Source: Bin87 sp965220055 (GTDB lineage Bacteria; Chloroflexota; Dehalococcoidia; Lucifugimonadales; UBA3495). Taken from it: a stretch of 64,000 nt of DNA. The position numbers were made by a program, and so were the translations under genes. This document shows positions 42,703 through 52,468 of this stretch, piece by piece (the stretch's first letter is position 1; every line of letters begins with the position of its first letter). The DNA is taken from contig CBDCPE010000004.1 of NCBI GenBank assembly GCA_965220055.1, positions 1,116,001 through 1,180,000 of the forward strand, read 5' to 3'. The notes beneath the pieces are model-generated. The model made no database searches. It was not told where the DNA came from and was given only the letters and a program-made list of their open reading frames with translations.

Positions 42703-43713
42703 TTATGCGGCCTCGGCCGCGCGGACGCGGGCGATGGCCTCGGCTTTTTCCTGGTCGCGATCCTGGCAAAGGTCTTGCCATTGCAGCAGTTCCTGAGCAC
42801 GGGCGGCTTCGTACCGATCGATCACGCGATGGCGACCCAGATAGGAGTCGGCCCCCATAGGACGGGGAGAGCCTTCCCGGTCCGCACTAGAAACGTCGAT
42901 CTGCACCCAGGTTGCGCCGGAGCGGGCAAGATTGTGGTACTCCTGCAGCACCCATTTAGCATCATCGATTTCCTCATCGGAGGACGCAAAGCCTCGGATC
43001 TGAGGTTCCACCACATAGGGGTGCAAGCCGCCACCGATTCGGAAGCCGCATTTGCGCGACGCGTCAGCCTCGGCGAAAGCCCGGTCGGGATCGCTGACGC
43101 TGCCGGTAATGTTCGGCGTGAAGGGAGCCGCATGGGGTTCGCGACCGGCGGCGCGAGCCGCAAGCTCGACTTCGCCCTTGCCGTAGACGAACTGGTCGAA
43201 ACCAACGAACATCTCAACGCCGAGGTTACGAGACATGTCGTAGCCGGACGCGCCGCCGAAGTCCCGAACCCTCGGGCTAGCGGTAACGATCTCGTAGGCA
43301 TTAGCAACACCGACAGCGGTCTCGATATTGGCGCCGATCTCGACAGTGCCGGGGCGAATCCCGCGCTCGGCCTCGAGACGAGCAATGATCTCGTCCATAC
43401 GAGTGATTTCGTGGCCGTACTCGGTCTTCGGGTAGTTCACCTGCACGAGGCCCGGCCAGATAACAGCATTGAGGTCCGCTTCCATCAGGTCGTGGTTGAT
43501 GCGGCATACGGCGTCCGCGCCACCCTTGTTCACTACGGGAATAGATTCGCGGATCAGGTCGCGGGCAACGTCCTTGAGACGCGGAGGGACTGAATCCTCC
43601 AAGTCCATGTTGATGTAATCGCACCCTCGGTGCCAAGCGTTGTTGATGAAGCGTGGGGTGACGATAGGCATCGTCAGGCCGGACCGCTTCAATCGCCGCG
43701 GTGTGCTGGCCAT
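42703..43713 (-). CDS. CitE-like HpcH/HpaI aldolase family lyase (paralogue 2)
   Basis: 336 residues. LTMPIVTPRFINNAWHRGCDYINMDLEDSVPP is the family N-terminus; AVCRINHDLMEADLNAVIWPGLVQV and TVEIGANIETAVGVANAYEI carry the Arg and Glu active-site residues. A longer C-terminus than its neighbours, with an Asp/Glu-rich helix. Lies 9 bases after the first paralogue, 28 before the third. Confidence 0.88.
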   Translation of the reverse strand: MASTPRRLKRSGLTMPIVTPRFINNAWHRGCDYINMDLEDSVPPRLKDVARDLIRESIPVVNKGGADAVCRINHDLMEADLNAVIWPGLVQVNYPKTEYGHEITRMDEIIARLEAERGIRPGTVEIGANIETAVGVANAYEIVTASPRVRDFGGASGYDMSRNLGVEMFVGFDQFVYGKGEVELAARAAGREPHAAPFTPNITGSVSDPDRAFAEADASRKCGFRIGGGLHPYVVEPQIRGFASSDEEIDDAKWVLQEYHNLARSGATWVQIDVSSADREGSPRPMGADSYLGRHRVIDRYEAARAQELLQWQDLCQDRDQEKAEAIARVRAAEAA

Positions 43714-43722
43714 GGGGAACTC

Positions 43723-44664
43723 CTAAGGAACAGGAATGGGAATGCCGTCAACCGCTGCGGCCTTGAAACGGTCGCGGGTTAAACAAGCGTCGGCGAAAGC
43801 GACTGTGTTGGCGGTCTGGCGGGCGATGTTAGGCGTGAGCACGCGGTCATCCACGGATACCACGGTGCAAGTGCCCGACGCGGTGGCCGACGCGTATGCC
43901 TCGCAAAGACCGTGTGCGGTTGCAACCTCGGATTCCGAAGGGGTGAAGCCTTCGTTCAAGGGCCGGACCTGATTGTCCAGAACGCAGAAAGAACCCTTGA
44001 AACCGACGGCGCGCCCCCGTTGGGCGGCCGTAAGGGTGTTTTCAGGCGAGGCGAGCAGGCCACGATCGGGGAAACGCCACCAAGCTCCCAAGGGGACGGC
44101 GCGGGTAGCCGAGGCCAATGTCACCAGACGCTGCATCAGGTATTGCATCAGATGGATTTCGCCGGAGGGTTCCGGCCTCAGGTCCATGACCAGGTCGGCG
44201 CGGCCGAGCGAGAGGCCCCAAGTCCGGGAGCTCGCGTTGGCGACCTCGAAACCGTTGTGGTTGCCCAAGGCGGTCTCCAAGCACAGGACCAGATCGACGC
44301 TGCCAGGCAACATCCCACGGCGACTTTCAAGGTCGGAGATGATTGCGTCGACCGCGGCGACCTGTTCAGTAGTATCGGCGCGGGTCACTACGATGCCATC
44401 TAGGCCAGGCCATAGCGCGGCGCTGAGGTCGGCCAGCATCAACTCGGGGTCGATCTGGACGAACACCTCCGCACCGGCGGATTTGGCGGGCACCAGGCAA
44501 TCGCGCAGGGCCTCCCGAGCCGCAGGTTTGTCCGGTTCGGTCACGAACTCAGCAAGGTCAAGAACGATCACGTCGGCTCCTGCCGATGGAGCGGCCGTCA
44601 CGCGTTCAGATTGCGATACCGGGGTGAGTAACCAAGAACGCCGAACTGGCGTTGGGATAGTCAT
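43723..44664 (-). CDS. CitE-like HpcH/HpaI aldolase family lyase (paralogue 1)
   Basis: 313 residues. RRSWLLTPVSQSERVTAAPSAGADVIVLDLAEFV, EVFVQIDPELMLADLSAALWPGLDGIVVTR, SVDLVLCLETALGNHNGFEVA, VGFKGSFCVLDNQVRPLNEGFTPSE. Compared with its neighbours, the usual D-L-E-D after the second strand is DLAEF and the usual R is Q (FVQIDP), so substrate-binding residues are altered. First gene of the operon; a perfect palindrome lies 32 bases upstream. Confidence 0.85.
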   Translation of the reverse strand: MTIPTPVRRSWLLTPVSQSERVTAAPSAGADVIVLDLAEFVTEPDKPAAREALRDCLVPAKSAGAEVFVQIDPELMLADLSAALWPGLDGIVVTRADTTEQVAAVDAIISDLESRRGMLPGSVDLVLCLETALGNHNGFEVANASSRTWGLSLGRADLVMDLRPEPSGEIHLMQYLMQRLVTLASATRAVPLGAWWRFPDRGLLASPENTLTAAQRGRAVGFKGSFCVLDNQVRPLNEGFTPSESEVATAHGLCEAYASATASGTCTVVSVDDRVLTPNIARQTANTVAFADACLTRDRFKAAAVDGIPIPVP

Positions 44665-45040
44665 GGAGGTTATCCGTGCGTTATCGGGGAATGAACGGCG
44701 GCATTATGTTGTATAATGCCGCCGACTCGAATGACGTCTACAGGTTTGCCCGAAAAGTGCATCGGATTATAAGTGAGTTCGCACTGTGTGGCAACAAGGC
44801 AACTAGGTTACGAAGTGTTTCGATTGGTCAACAACATGGTCAACGTTATGTAAAAATCCCTACCTCCAGCATGAGGGACAGTTCTGAACGGTTGCCAAAC
44901 CTTCGCCGAAATGCGCTCGAACCATTGCGGAACAGCAAATGTTGTAAGGCGCAAGTTATTCCCTACATTCACGGAACTTGTAGTGGATAGTGCGTGTCTC
45001 TATAACCGCCGACGCGCCGGCATAGTTTGCCGGACGTCAG
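44665..45040. other. Divergent intergenic region
   Basis: Between the CitE operon (leftward) and the CHAT/STAND gene (rightward). Contains the palindrome at 44696-44724 and an AAGTTATTCC/AACGTTATG AT-rich stretch. No gene seen. Confidence 0.5.
44696..44724. promoter_or_regulatory. Perfect 12-bp palindrome, operator-like
   Basis: CGGCGGCATTAT (44696-44707), GTTGT, ATAATGCCGCCG (44713-44724). TATAAT-like sequence occurs within it on the plus strand and TATACA on the minus strand. Its position 32 bases upstream of the CitE operon start suggests an operator over a promoter. Confidence 0.6.
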
Positions 45041-48000
45041 GTGAGCGCACCCAGTCCAAACAATTCACCGCTGCAGGACTTACAGGAGCAATTCTCCAAT
45101 ATGGCCGCTAGTTTGGAAATCCACGATCTGTACGACGTAGGCCAAGTACAGGTGCTATTAGTTGAAACGTCCGGCGAGTCACGCGAAACGCCGCCCAGGG
45201 CCTTTAGCGTAGAACTCTCCGAGGAGGAACGCGGAGCACTGGACCGGTACCACACCGAATACCGGGAAGGGTCGCCAGGAGGGATCGCCCAGATTGAAGC
45301 GGTCGAGCTAGCGATGCGCAACCTGGGGCGGCTACTGTTCGAATCGGCGTTTGCTGCAGACACGGGCAGTCGGGAGATACTGGACGAGGTGATGGGGCGC
45401 GACGATCGGGCCGTCTTGACGCTCGTGTCCTCCCGACCGGAGTTCATGTCGCTGCCCTGGGAACTGATGAACGACCCATCGCTGGGGTATTTCATTAACG
45501 GGTTGGTTGGAGTAGTACGGCAGTCGTTGGCTGAGGTGCCGGTCGACGATGTGGAGGAGGTGGAGGAAGACACCCTGCACGTGCTGATGCTCTCGGCGAG
45601 TCCGCTGGCCCTTGAGGTTCCGAGCTCGGGACCATTGCTGGCAGAACCGGTGGCGGCAGGGGGGAGCCTGGCTGACGCGGCGGTGGCGGCACTGGAGGGA
45701 CTGAACGTCCAAGTTTCGTTGGACAATCCAAGGCCGGCCACATTGAAAGCACTGCAGGACCTGCTGGCACACAGCCCAAATCACTACCACGTCGCGCACA
45801 TAGACGGAGCGACCCTGGGTGATGACGGGACAATCTTGCTGGAGCAGGAAGACGGCAGCCCGAATCCGGTCGCCGCTACCGCACTAGGCGAGACGCTGGC
45901 TTCCGGCGGCGTCAACGTGGCGCTGATCACCGCGGGGGTCCAGGAAGAGTTCCCGCCGTCCACGGGATGGGCCGAGGCTGCGATGGCAGTGGCGGAAGCG
46001 GGCGTTTCCCAAGTAGCGGTCGTGCCGGCTCCCATGCATCCCGATACCGGAGAAAACGCGGTGGCGACGTTTTACCGTCGCATAGCGCAGGGCAACACGG
46101 TAGCTGAGGCGGTGGCCGCCCTACGGCGCGGGCTGATGGACACGCCGGAACGGGTCACGATGTACGGCCGGCGGGTGTTTTGGGACTGGCAATTGCCATC
46201 CGTTTACCAGTCCCGGAGCCACCAGCCTCCAGGGATAACGCAGCATCAACCGGACCCGCTGGCTCCGCCGGTAATCCATCAGGAAGAGGCGCCCACAGAA
46301 GATCTGCAGATCCCGGTAGCCGGCCAGTATGGATTGATCGGGCGGCAAGCAGAGCTACGGCAGTTGGAAAGAGCGTTGAAAACGCATTCGGTGGTACACC
46401 TGTCGGGTGACACCGGAGTGGGCAAGACGGAACTGGCCCTCGGACTGTGCCGGTGGTTCCTGAAGCCAGCCCGGGTCGCCTATCCCGGCGGAGTGTTCTA
46501 CGCGGCGTTCGAAACGTCGCAGCCGGCCGGCCTGGAGCGCGTGGTCCACGAGATCGGAACGGCGGTCTCAGGCCTGGATTTCGCCGACATGCCGGCGACA
46601 CAGCAACAGCGGTGGGTGACGGCTTATCTACAAGAAAACGCTTCGTTGCTAGTGTGGGACAACGTGGAAAACGTTGCCGGCTTCCCGGACGGGGCCCCCG
46701 GACTGCTGAACGAACAGGAACTGCCGGACTTGGCGGCGTTCCTCGGCGAGGTGACCACAGGGCCGGTCGGGACAAGCGCGTTGCTATTGGGCAGGAGGGT
46801 TACCGAGGAATGGGTTTCGGTTCCCCACGCCTCGCTCACGTTAGACGGGTTGGCGGGCGCCGACCGGCTGGCTTTGACCGCCCAGATCATGCACGAGTCG
46901 GAGGTCCCGGCTTCGCGAACCGGCGCGGATTTCGAGGAACTGCTAGACCTTTTGGACGGACACCCGTTGTCGATGCAAATCGCGATTCCGCCGGTGAAAG
47001 ACGTTCCGGCCGCGGCGGTGGTCAGCGAGATGACCAGGCTCATAGAGAGCGATCCGGACGGCGGAGAAGCGGGTCGCGGAGCAGTGTTGACGGCAGCGAT
47101 GGAGTACTCTTTCTCGCGGATGTCGCGTCGCAACCGAACGCATCTGCCGTTCCTTTCGCTGTTCCAGCGCAGGGTCATGCTGGACGTTCTATCGCACATG
47201 ACGGAGGAGAGGGCATACGGGCAGATCGTCGGAGACGATCTCACCGCAGGGGCGTCGCGCAGCCTGCTGACTCCCGACGGCGGGATACAGTCCACCGGCC
47301 GGTCGTACGCGGCGTGCCGGACTATGTTGCGGTCGGCGCACGCGGCGGGACTGCTGGAATCGATTTCTCCCAGCGTCTACCAGATCAATCCGTCGATGCC
47401 CTGGTTCCTAGGGCGGAAACTGGGGAGGCAAGTGTCGGGTAACGGGATACAGCAGTTGGAAATGGAGTTCGTACGCGTATATGCCGATACCGCAGACTAC
47501 TTCATGGAGAGTCTCTATGAGAACCAGGACACGGGGGTCACGGCGGTGCTGGCGGAGGAGGGAAACCTGACACAAGCGCTGGGACTGGCCCTGGAGTACC
47601 GGCAATGGGACAACGCCCAGGTGCTGTTCCAGCCGTTGGCTCAAGTGTACCGGATGCAGAAACGGTTCCCGGAGTTGCGACGTTTGCGGGGGCAGTTGCT
47701 GGATACGATCGGGCATACCGCCAGCGAGGCCGAGGGTAACGGAGCCATCGAATTCTGGCAGTACCTGCTGGGAACAGACGCGATGGAATCGGTGGAGCGG
47801 ATGGACCTGGAACGGGCCGACCTGTTCAACCGGCAACTCTTGGACTATCTGCTAGAGCAACCGGACGGGGAAACGGACGCACGAACCGCGGCCGTCTATC
47901 ACCAGAACGGTCTGATCTCGACGCGGCGGGGACAGTACGACACCGCCTCGGAGTGGCTGGAGAAGGGGTTGGAAATCATCGACGGTGGCGAGGACCAGGA

Positions 48001-48856
48001 GTCGATTGCGGACGCGTGCTTCGCGATCGGGCAGGTGCGGCACCACCAACGTCAGTACGGGGCCGCCAAAGAATGGTACTCGCGGGCACTGGACATCCAC
48101 CAGCGGCTGCCCGACTACGAGGAAATGATCAACGACTTCCGCGCCCTGGGGTCGGCGTGCCACCTACGGTTCGAGTACGAAGAGGCTCGGAGCTGGTACC
48201 ACCGGGCGCGCGAGATGGTGGAAGAGAACCGCGACGAGGAAACCGCCGTTTACATCTTCCACTCTCTGGGCACGGTGGACCACTCGGAGTACCTCTTCGA
48301 GGACGCGCAATCCTGGTACCAGCAGGCGCTGGGCCTCTCCGACCGCCTGGGCATGACCGAGCAGATGATCGTAGAGTTTCATCACCTAGGCACGCTGGCA
48401 CAGGCCAGGGGCATAGCGGACGAAGCAGACGAGTGGCTGCGGGTTGCGATGGAGTACCGGGAGGAGATGGGCGATGTGCGGGGAGTCGGTGTGGAAGCGC
48501 GGCAACTAGGTGTCGTTCACCACGAACAGGGCGACCTGGACCAAGCCTATCACTGGTACGACCAAGCCCGCGTTGCTTTTGAGAGCGTGCGGGACGTGCT
48601 GCGCGCAGCGCGCACCTACGGTCAATTGGGTATGGTCGAAGAGGAACGAGGGAACCTGCCAGACGCCCTGGAATGGGTAGCTCGCACGTATCAATTGGCC
48701 GCGGACCACCAACTGCCCATGATGGTGCAGGTCAAGGCGCACCTGGCTCGGCTCAAGGAGCGGATGGGGGACGACCCGTTCGCCCAGTGGTGGAGGGACA
48801 ACACCGGAGCGGAACCACCGACAGATCTGGACGTCGACGCGAGCGAAATCCTGTAA
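45041..48856 (+). CDS. CHAT-like/STAND NTPase/TPR signalling protein
   Basis: 1271 residues (or 1251 if started at the ATG at 45101, which has AGGAG 12 bases upstream). Residues ~60-390 look like a CHAT caspase-like domain (SLPWELMNDPSLGYFINGLVGVVRQSL; HYHVAHIDGA; GVNVALITAGVQ), but the usual second His of the GHG motif and the catalytic Cys after the LNAC strand are not seen. Residues ~435-650 form a STAND/NB-ARC NTPase with Walker A SGDTGVGKTELAL and Walker B LLVWDNVENV. Residues ~860-1250 hold tetratricopeptide repeats (AKEWYSRALDIHQRL, ARSWYHRAREMVEEN, AQSWYQQALGLSDRL). Sensor-type protein, possibly defence or signalling. Confidence 0.85.
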   Translation: MSAPSPNNSPLQDLQEQFSNMAASLEIHDLYDVGQVQVLLVETSGESRETPPRAFSVELSEEERGALDRYHTEYREGSPGGIAQIEAVELAMRNLGRLLFESAFAADTGSREILDEVMGRDDRAVLTLVSSRPEFMSLPWELMNDPSLGYFINGLVGVVRQSLAEVPVDDVEEVEEDTLHVLMLSASPLALEVPSSGPLLAEPVAAGGSLADAAVAALEGLNVQVSLDNPRPATLKALQDLLAHSPNHYHVAHIDGATLGDDGTILLEQEDGSPNPVAATALGETLASGGVNVALITAGVQEEFPPSTGWAEAAMAVAEAGVSQVAVVPAPMHPDTGENAVATFYRRIAQGNTVAEAVAALRRGLMDTPERVTMYGRRVFWDWQLPSVYQSRSHQPPGITQHQPDPLAPPVIHQEEAPTEDLQIPVAGQYGLIGRQAELRQLERALKTHSVVHLSGDTGVGKTELALGLCRWFLKPARVAYPGGVFYAAFETSQPAGLERVVHEIGTAVSGLDFADMPATQQQRWVTAYLQENASLLVWDNVENVAGFPDGAPGLLNEQELPDLAAFLGEVTTGPVGTSALLLGRRVTEEWVSVPHASLTLDGLAGADRLALTAQIMHESEVPASRTGADFEELLDLLDGHPLSMQIAIPPVKDVPAAAVVSEMTRLIESDPDGGEAGRGAVLTAAMEYSFSRMSRRNRTHLPFLSLFQRRVMLDVLSHMTEERAYGQIVGDDLTAGASRSLLTPDGGIQSTGRSYAACRTMLRSAHAAGLLESISPSVYQINPSMPWFLGRKLGRQVSGNGIQQLEMEFVRVYADTADYFMESLYENQDTGVTAVLAEEGNLTQALGLALEYRQWDNAQVLFQPLAQVYRMQKRFPELRRLRGQLLDTIGHTASEAEGNGAIEFWQYLLGTDAMESVERMDLERADLFNRQLLDYLLEQPDGETDARTAAVYHQNGLISTRRGQYDTASEWLEKGLEIIDGGEDQESIADACFAIGQVRHHQRQYGAAKEWYSRALDIHQRLPDYEEMINDFRALGSACHLRFEYEEARSWYHRAREMVEENRDEETAVYIFHSLGTVDHSEYLFEDAQSWYQQALGLSDRLGMTEQMIVEFHHLGTLAQARGIADEADEWLRVAMEYREEMGDVRGVGVEARQLGVVHHEQGDLDQAYHWYDQARVAFESVRDVLRAARTYGQLGMVEEERGNLPDALEWVARTYQLAADHQLPMMVQVKAHLARLKERMGDDPFAQWWRDNTGAEPPTDLDVDASEIL

Positions 48857-48908
48857 ATGCCCGGCGGCTGGCCGGAACAGCAACCGCGAAGACCTGAGGT
48901 GAACGAAG

Positions 48909-50900
48909 ATGGCGCTAGTCAGACTGGAAATCACAACGAGGAAGCCGTTCGCCGAGGGGCAATCCTTCGGTAACGTGGGCAGTTACGAACAGATCGACGG
49001 ATTGGCGCACTTCGCCGTGGATCCGTTACATCCGGACAACGCCGTAGTCGCGGACATAGCGCTGGCGCCGCGAAACGGCGATGGCCTGGTGGAATTCACT
49101 TCCGATTTTCGGATCATCAAGCCGGTCGACAATGACCACGGCAACGGTCGGCTGTTGCTGGACGTGCTGAACCGTGGAAAAGAACTGGCGCTGAAAAACC
49201 TAAACAGCGCGCCGGACGGTCCGCCAAACGCGGAGCCGCAACCGGGGAACGGGTTCCTGATGAAGCAAGGGTACAGCCTGGTATGGTGCGGGTGGCAACA
49301 CGACGTGCCGGACGCGCCAGGTCTGTTCCGGTGCAACGTGCTAAACGCGCAGAACGACGACGGTTCGCCGCTTTCGGGCAAGATCGTGGTCTCATTCCAG
49401 CCGCTGGCACGCATCGACACCCAGTTCCTGTCCGACCGTGACCACAAGCCGTATCCCACCAACCACCTGGAGAGCTGGGATTCCGTTCTCACGGTCCAAG
49501 AGCACGAGGACGGACCCGAAACCGTCATTCCGCGCGAAAAGTGGGCTTTCGCCCGCCTGGTTGACAGGAGGCGAGTGCCGGATGCGGCGCATTTGACCCT
49601 GGACGGTGGGTTCGAGGCCGGCAAGGTGTATCGGGTGGTGTACGAAACCTCGCACGCACCGGTGGTGGGACTGGGATTGCTGGCGACCCGGGATATCGTG
49701 GCCTGGCTACGACACGGCAAGACGGACCCGTCCGGAACCGCCAATCCTTTGGTTGGCGCGCTCGGGCGGGCCTACGCATACGGGCGCAGCCAGAGCGGTC
49801 GTTTCCTACGTCTGATGCTGTACCTGGGGTTGAACCGCGACGAAGATGGCAGGATCGTCTTCGAGGGGATGCTGCCAAACGTGGCCGGCGGCAAGATGGG
49901 CGAGTTCAACGTCCGGTTCGCGCAGCCGTCTAGCCTGTCCAACCGGAGCGTCAACAATCTACCGCCCTTCCTGGATCTGGAATCGGGCGGCGAGGAAGGA
50001 GTTCTGGCAGAAGTGGCGAAGCGCGGCGTCGCGCCCAAGATCATCTACACCAACACCTCGTCGGAATATTGGGGCGGCCACGGCGCGCTGGCCCATGTCA
50101 CTGCAGACGGCAAAGCGGATGCGACGCTGCCCGACAACGTGAGGTCGTGGCTGTTCTGCGGGACGCAGCACGGCCCGGCAAACCTGCCGATATCCGACCT
50201 CAACCTAGATACTGGAGCCAGGGGCACGCAGGTCCTGAACTACGTCGACTATCGACCGCTCATGCGTGCAGCGCTCGTGCACCTAGACAATTGGGTTACC
50301 CATGACGAAGCCCCGCCAGATCATAGGTATCCCACATACGCGGACAATACGATTGTAGGCGCCGGCGCGTTGGCGGACCAGTTCCGCGCTTTGCCAGGGG
50401 TCGAGTTCCCGGAGCATCGCAAGATCATGCGTCGCTTGGATTTCGGACCCGACCGGGCCGTGCCGACGGTGATACCGCCGGGGGTTGGTGATGAGTATCC
50501 GTCGCTGGTGTCCGCGGTGGACGCCGACGGGAACGAGGTTGGCGGCATCCGGCTACCGGCCATTGCGGTGCCCCTGGCCACGTACACGGGATGGAACGTG
50601 CGGCACGCGGACATCGGCGGGGAAGGACAGGTGCTTTCCCCGGGCGGGACCGTAGTCGGCGGAGCCATCCCCTTCGCGATCAGCCGAGCCGACCGGATGG
50701 CGTCGAGCGACCCGCGTGCTTCGATTGAAGAACGCTACGCGTCGCGGGACGAATACCTGGCGCGGGTGCGAGAATACGCCGACACCCTGGTGCAGCAGGG
50801 CTATCTGCTCGAAGAGGACGTGGTCGTGGTTGTGGACCAGGGAGCCGAAGTGTATGACGCCATCGTTGGCGTACGGGAGGCGGTGGCGGCGGATGACTGA
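48909..50900 (+). CDS. Alpha/beta hydrolase domain-containing protein (Abhydrolase_10 type)
   Basis: 663 residues of a large secreted-or-cytoplasmic hydrolase family. The nucleophile elbow is YGRSQSGRFLR, with GPANLPISDLNLDTG and a late RADRMASSDPRASIEERYASRDEYLARV tail characteristic of the family. No signal peptide. The N-terminal ~200 residues are beta-rich. Substrate unknown. Follows the CHAT/STAND gene by 52 bases and overlaps nothing. Confidence 0.82.
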   Translation: MALVRLEITTRKPFAEGQSFGNVGSYEQIDGLAHFAVDPLHPDNAVVADIALAPRNGDGLVEFTSDFRIIKPVDNDHGNGRLLLDVLNRGKELALKNLNSAPDGPPNAEPQPGNGFLMKQGYSLVWCGWQHDVPDAPGLFRCNVLNAQNDDGSPLSGKIVVSFQPLARIDTQFLSDRDHKPYPTNHLESWDSVLTVQEHEDGPETVIPREKWAFARLVDRRRVPDAAHLTLDGGFEAGKVYRVVYETSHAPVVGLGLLATRDIVAWLRHGKTDPSGTANPLVGALGRAYAYGRSQSGRFLRLMLYLGLNRDEDGRIVFEGMLPNVAGGKMGEFNVRFAQPSSLSNRSVNNLPPFLDLESGGEEGVLAEVAKRGVAPKIIYTNTSSEYWGGHGALAHVTADGKADATLPDNVRSWLFCGTQHGPANLPISDLNLDTGARGTQVLNYVDYRPLMRAALVHLDNWVTHDEAPPDHRYPTYADNTIVGAGALADQFRALPGVEFPEHRKIMRRLDFGPDRAVPTVIPPGVGDEYPSLVSAVDADGNEVGGIRLPAIAVPLATYTGWNVRHADIGGEGQVLSPGGTVVGGAIPFAISRADRMASSDPRASIEERYASRDEYLARVREYADTLVQQGYLLEEDVVVVVDQGAEVYDAIVGVREAVAADD

Positions 50901-50942
50901 TCCCGGCGAAGTCCGGCAAAGTTTTAGGCAGGGATTACAGTC

Positions 50943-51494
50943 ATGACCATCTCCAAACTCGAAAACGCCATCCGGCGAGTACGCACGCAGTTGGAACACT
51001 ATCCCCCGACCGGCGATGCGTACGGGCACATGTATAGTGAGTTAGCTACTCGCTATCTACTGATTGACCCCATCATTTGGGCTCTAGATTGGGACATGAA
51101 TGATTTTGACCAGTTGGCTGTTGAATGGGCTATGCCACCCGGCCAATATGTGCGAAAAGCGGACTACGTCTTGTTCAACCGCACGGCACGCCCGGTAATT
51201 GTTATCGAAGCCAAATACCATGGCAGGAATCTTGTCAACCACGAAGCTCAGCTCGAAGGGTATACCGAACCTTTGCGTTCCGGACTGGGGGTACTGACGG
51301 ATGGCATCATTTGGCGAATATACAATTTGCGCAAACGTGGGGAAATCCATGACCGGCACGTGGTGACAGTAGATGTCGGACGAAGGACGATTTCTGGAGA
51401 AACAAACGATGACACCGCTTCGGTCCGTGAGTTGGCTCGGTGTTTGAACAAATGGCTGGACAAGGACAAGTGGTGGAGCAGGTCAAGCATTTGA
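50943..51494 (+). CDS. Orphan HsdR-like endonuclease domain protein (183 aa)
   Basis: Resembles the N-terminal PD-(D/E)xK domain of type I restriction R subunits, standing alone without the helicase: LLIDPIIWALDWD, VRKADYVLFN (metal Asp), PVIVIEAKYHG (ExK), then QLEGYTEPLRSGLGVLTDGIIWRIYNL. No HsdM, HsdS or helicase is nearby. Such short proteins exist as separate nucleases or as remnants. Composition is more AT-rich than its neighbours, suggesting transfer. Confidence 0.8.
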   Translation: MTISKLENAIRRVRTQLEHYPPTGDAYGHMYSELATRYLLIDPIIWALDWDMNDFDQLAVEWAMPPGQYVRKADYVLFNRTARPVIVIEAKYHGRNLVNHEAQLEGYTEPLRSGLGVLTDGIIWRIYNLRKRGEIHDRHVVTVDVGRRTISGETNDDTASVRELARCLNKWLDKDKWWSRSSI

Positions 51495-51533
51495 GCGCAG
51501 CTCGTGAATTTGGCAACGTAAAGGAGCAACGTT

Positions 51534-52376
51534 ATGTCTGTAGGAACTTCCATACCTTTGCCGGCCTACACCCTAGATCCGGCGTTCATGGCCCGCACCG
51601 CCGAGTCGTTGGGGTTTGAATCGATCTGGTACGCGGAGCACCCGATCCTGCCGGTGCAAAGCGCGAGCCAGTTCCCTTCCGGAGGCGAGATCCCGTGGAC
51701 CTACGCGCATTTCGCCGATCCCTACATAGCACTGGCTAGAGCCTCCGGAGCGACGACCACGATAAAGCTCGGCACAGGGATCACGTTGGTGCCGGAGAGG
51801 AACCCGTTAATGCTGGCCAAGGAGATCGCCACGCTGGATCGAATCAGCGGAGGCAGGTTCCTGTTCGGCATCGGGGCAGGCTGGAACCGAGAGGAAACGG
51901 AGATATTCGGCGGCGACTTCGATCACCGGTGGACGCAAACACGGGAAGCCGTTGACGTGATGAAAGAACTGTGGACCAAAGACGAAGCCGAGTTCCATGG
52001 GACTTACTACGATTTTCCGGCCGTCAAGTCCAACCCCAAGCCTATTCAGCAGCCGCATCCGCCGGTCATACTGGGTGGGCTGGCCCGCAGGGTCCTACAG
52101 CGGGTAGCCACTTGGGGCGACGGTTGGCTGCCGAACCGTATCACGCCGGCCGAGGTGGAAGAAAGCCGGAAGCGGCTGGATGACTTGGCGGTGGAGAGGG
52201 GGCGTGATCCCAAGTCATTGACTATTTCCGTTTACGGCCAGGCTCCGGATGGACAACTGGTGCAAGACTTCCTCAACGCGGGAGCCGATCGGGTGGTAGT
52301 CCGACCGGAGCACTGCGAGACCGAGGAGGAGATGTCGGCCCAGCTGGAGCGCATGGCAGAAGCGGTCATTCGTTAG
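51534..52376 (+). CDS. LLM class F420-dependent oxidoreductase
   Basis: 280 residues of the luciferase-like monooxygenase fold: LGFESIWYAEHPILPV, TTTIKLGTGITLVPERNPLMLAKEIATLDRISGGRFLFGIGAGWNREE, HPPVILGG, GDGWLPNRITPAEVEE. The Gly-rich GIGAGWN is typical of F420 members. AAGGAG precedes the ATG. Probably oxidises or reduces an organic substrate; one of the enzyme classes expanded in SAR202-type genomes. Confidence 0.9.
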   Translation: MSVGTSIPLPAYTLDPAFMARTAESLGFESIWYAEHPILPVQSASQFPSGGEIPWTYAHFADPYIALARASGATTTIKLGTGITLVPERNPLMLAKEIATLDRISGGRFLFGIGAGWNREETEIFGGDFDHRWTQTREAVDVMKELWTKDEAEFHGTYYDFPAVKSNPKPIQQPHPPVILGGLARRVLQRVATWGDGWLPNRITPAEVEESRKRLDDLAVERGRDPKSLTISVYGQAPDGQLVQDFLNAGADRVVVRPEHCETEEEMSAQLERMAEAVIR

Positions 52377-52468
52377 ATTGCAGCCAGGAGCGACCACGCG
52401 CCGGTGAACGGTAGAATGGATCACGATAGGTCTTCGGGCACACGCGACGAAGAGAGGTAACGGGGTTT

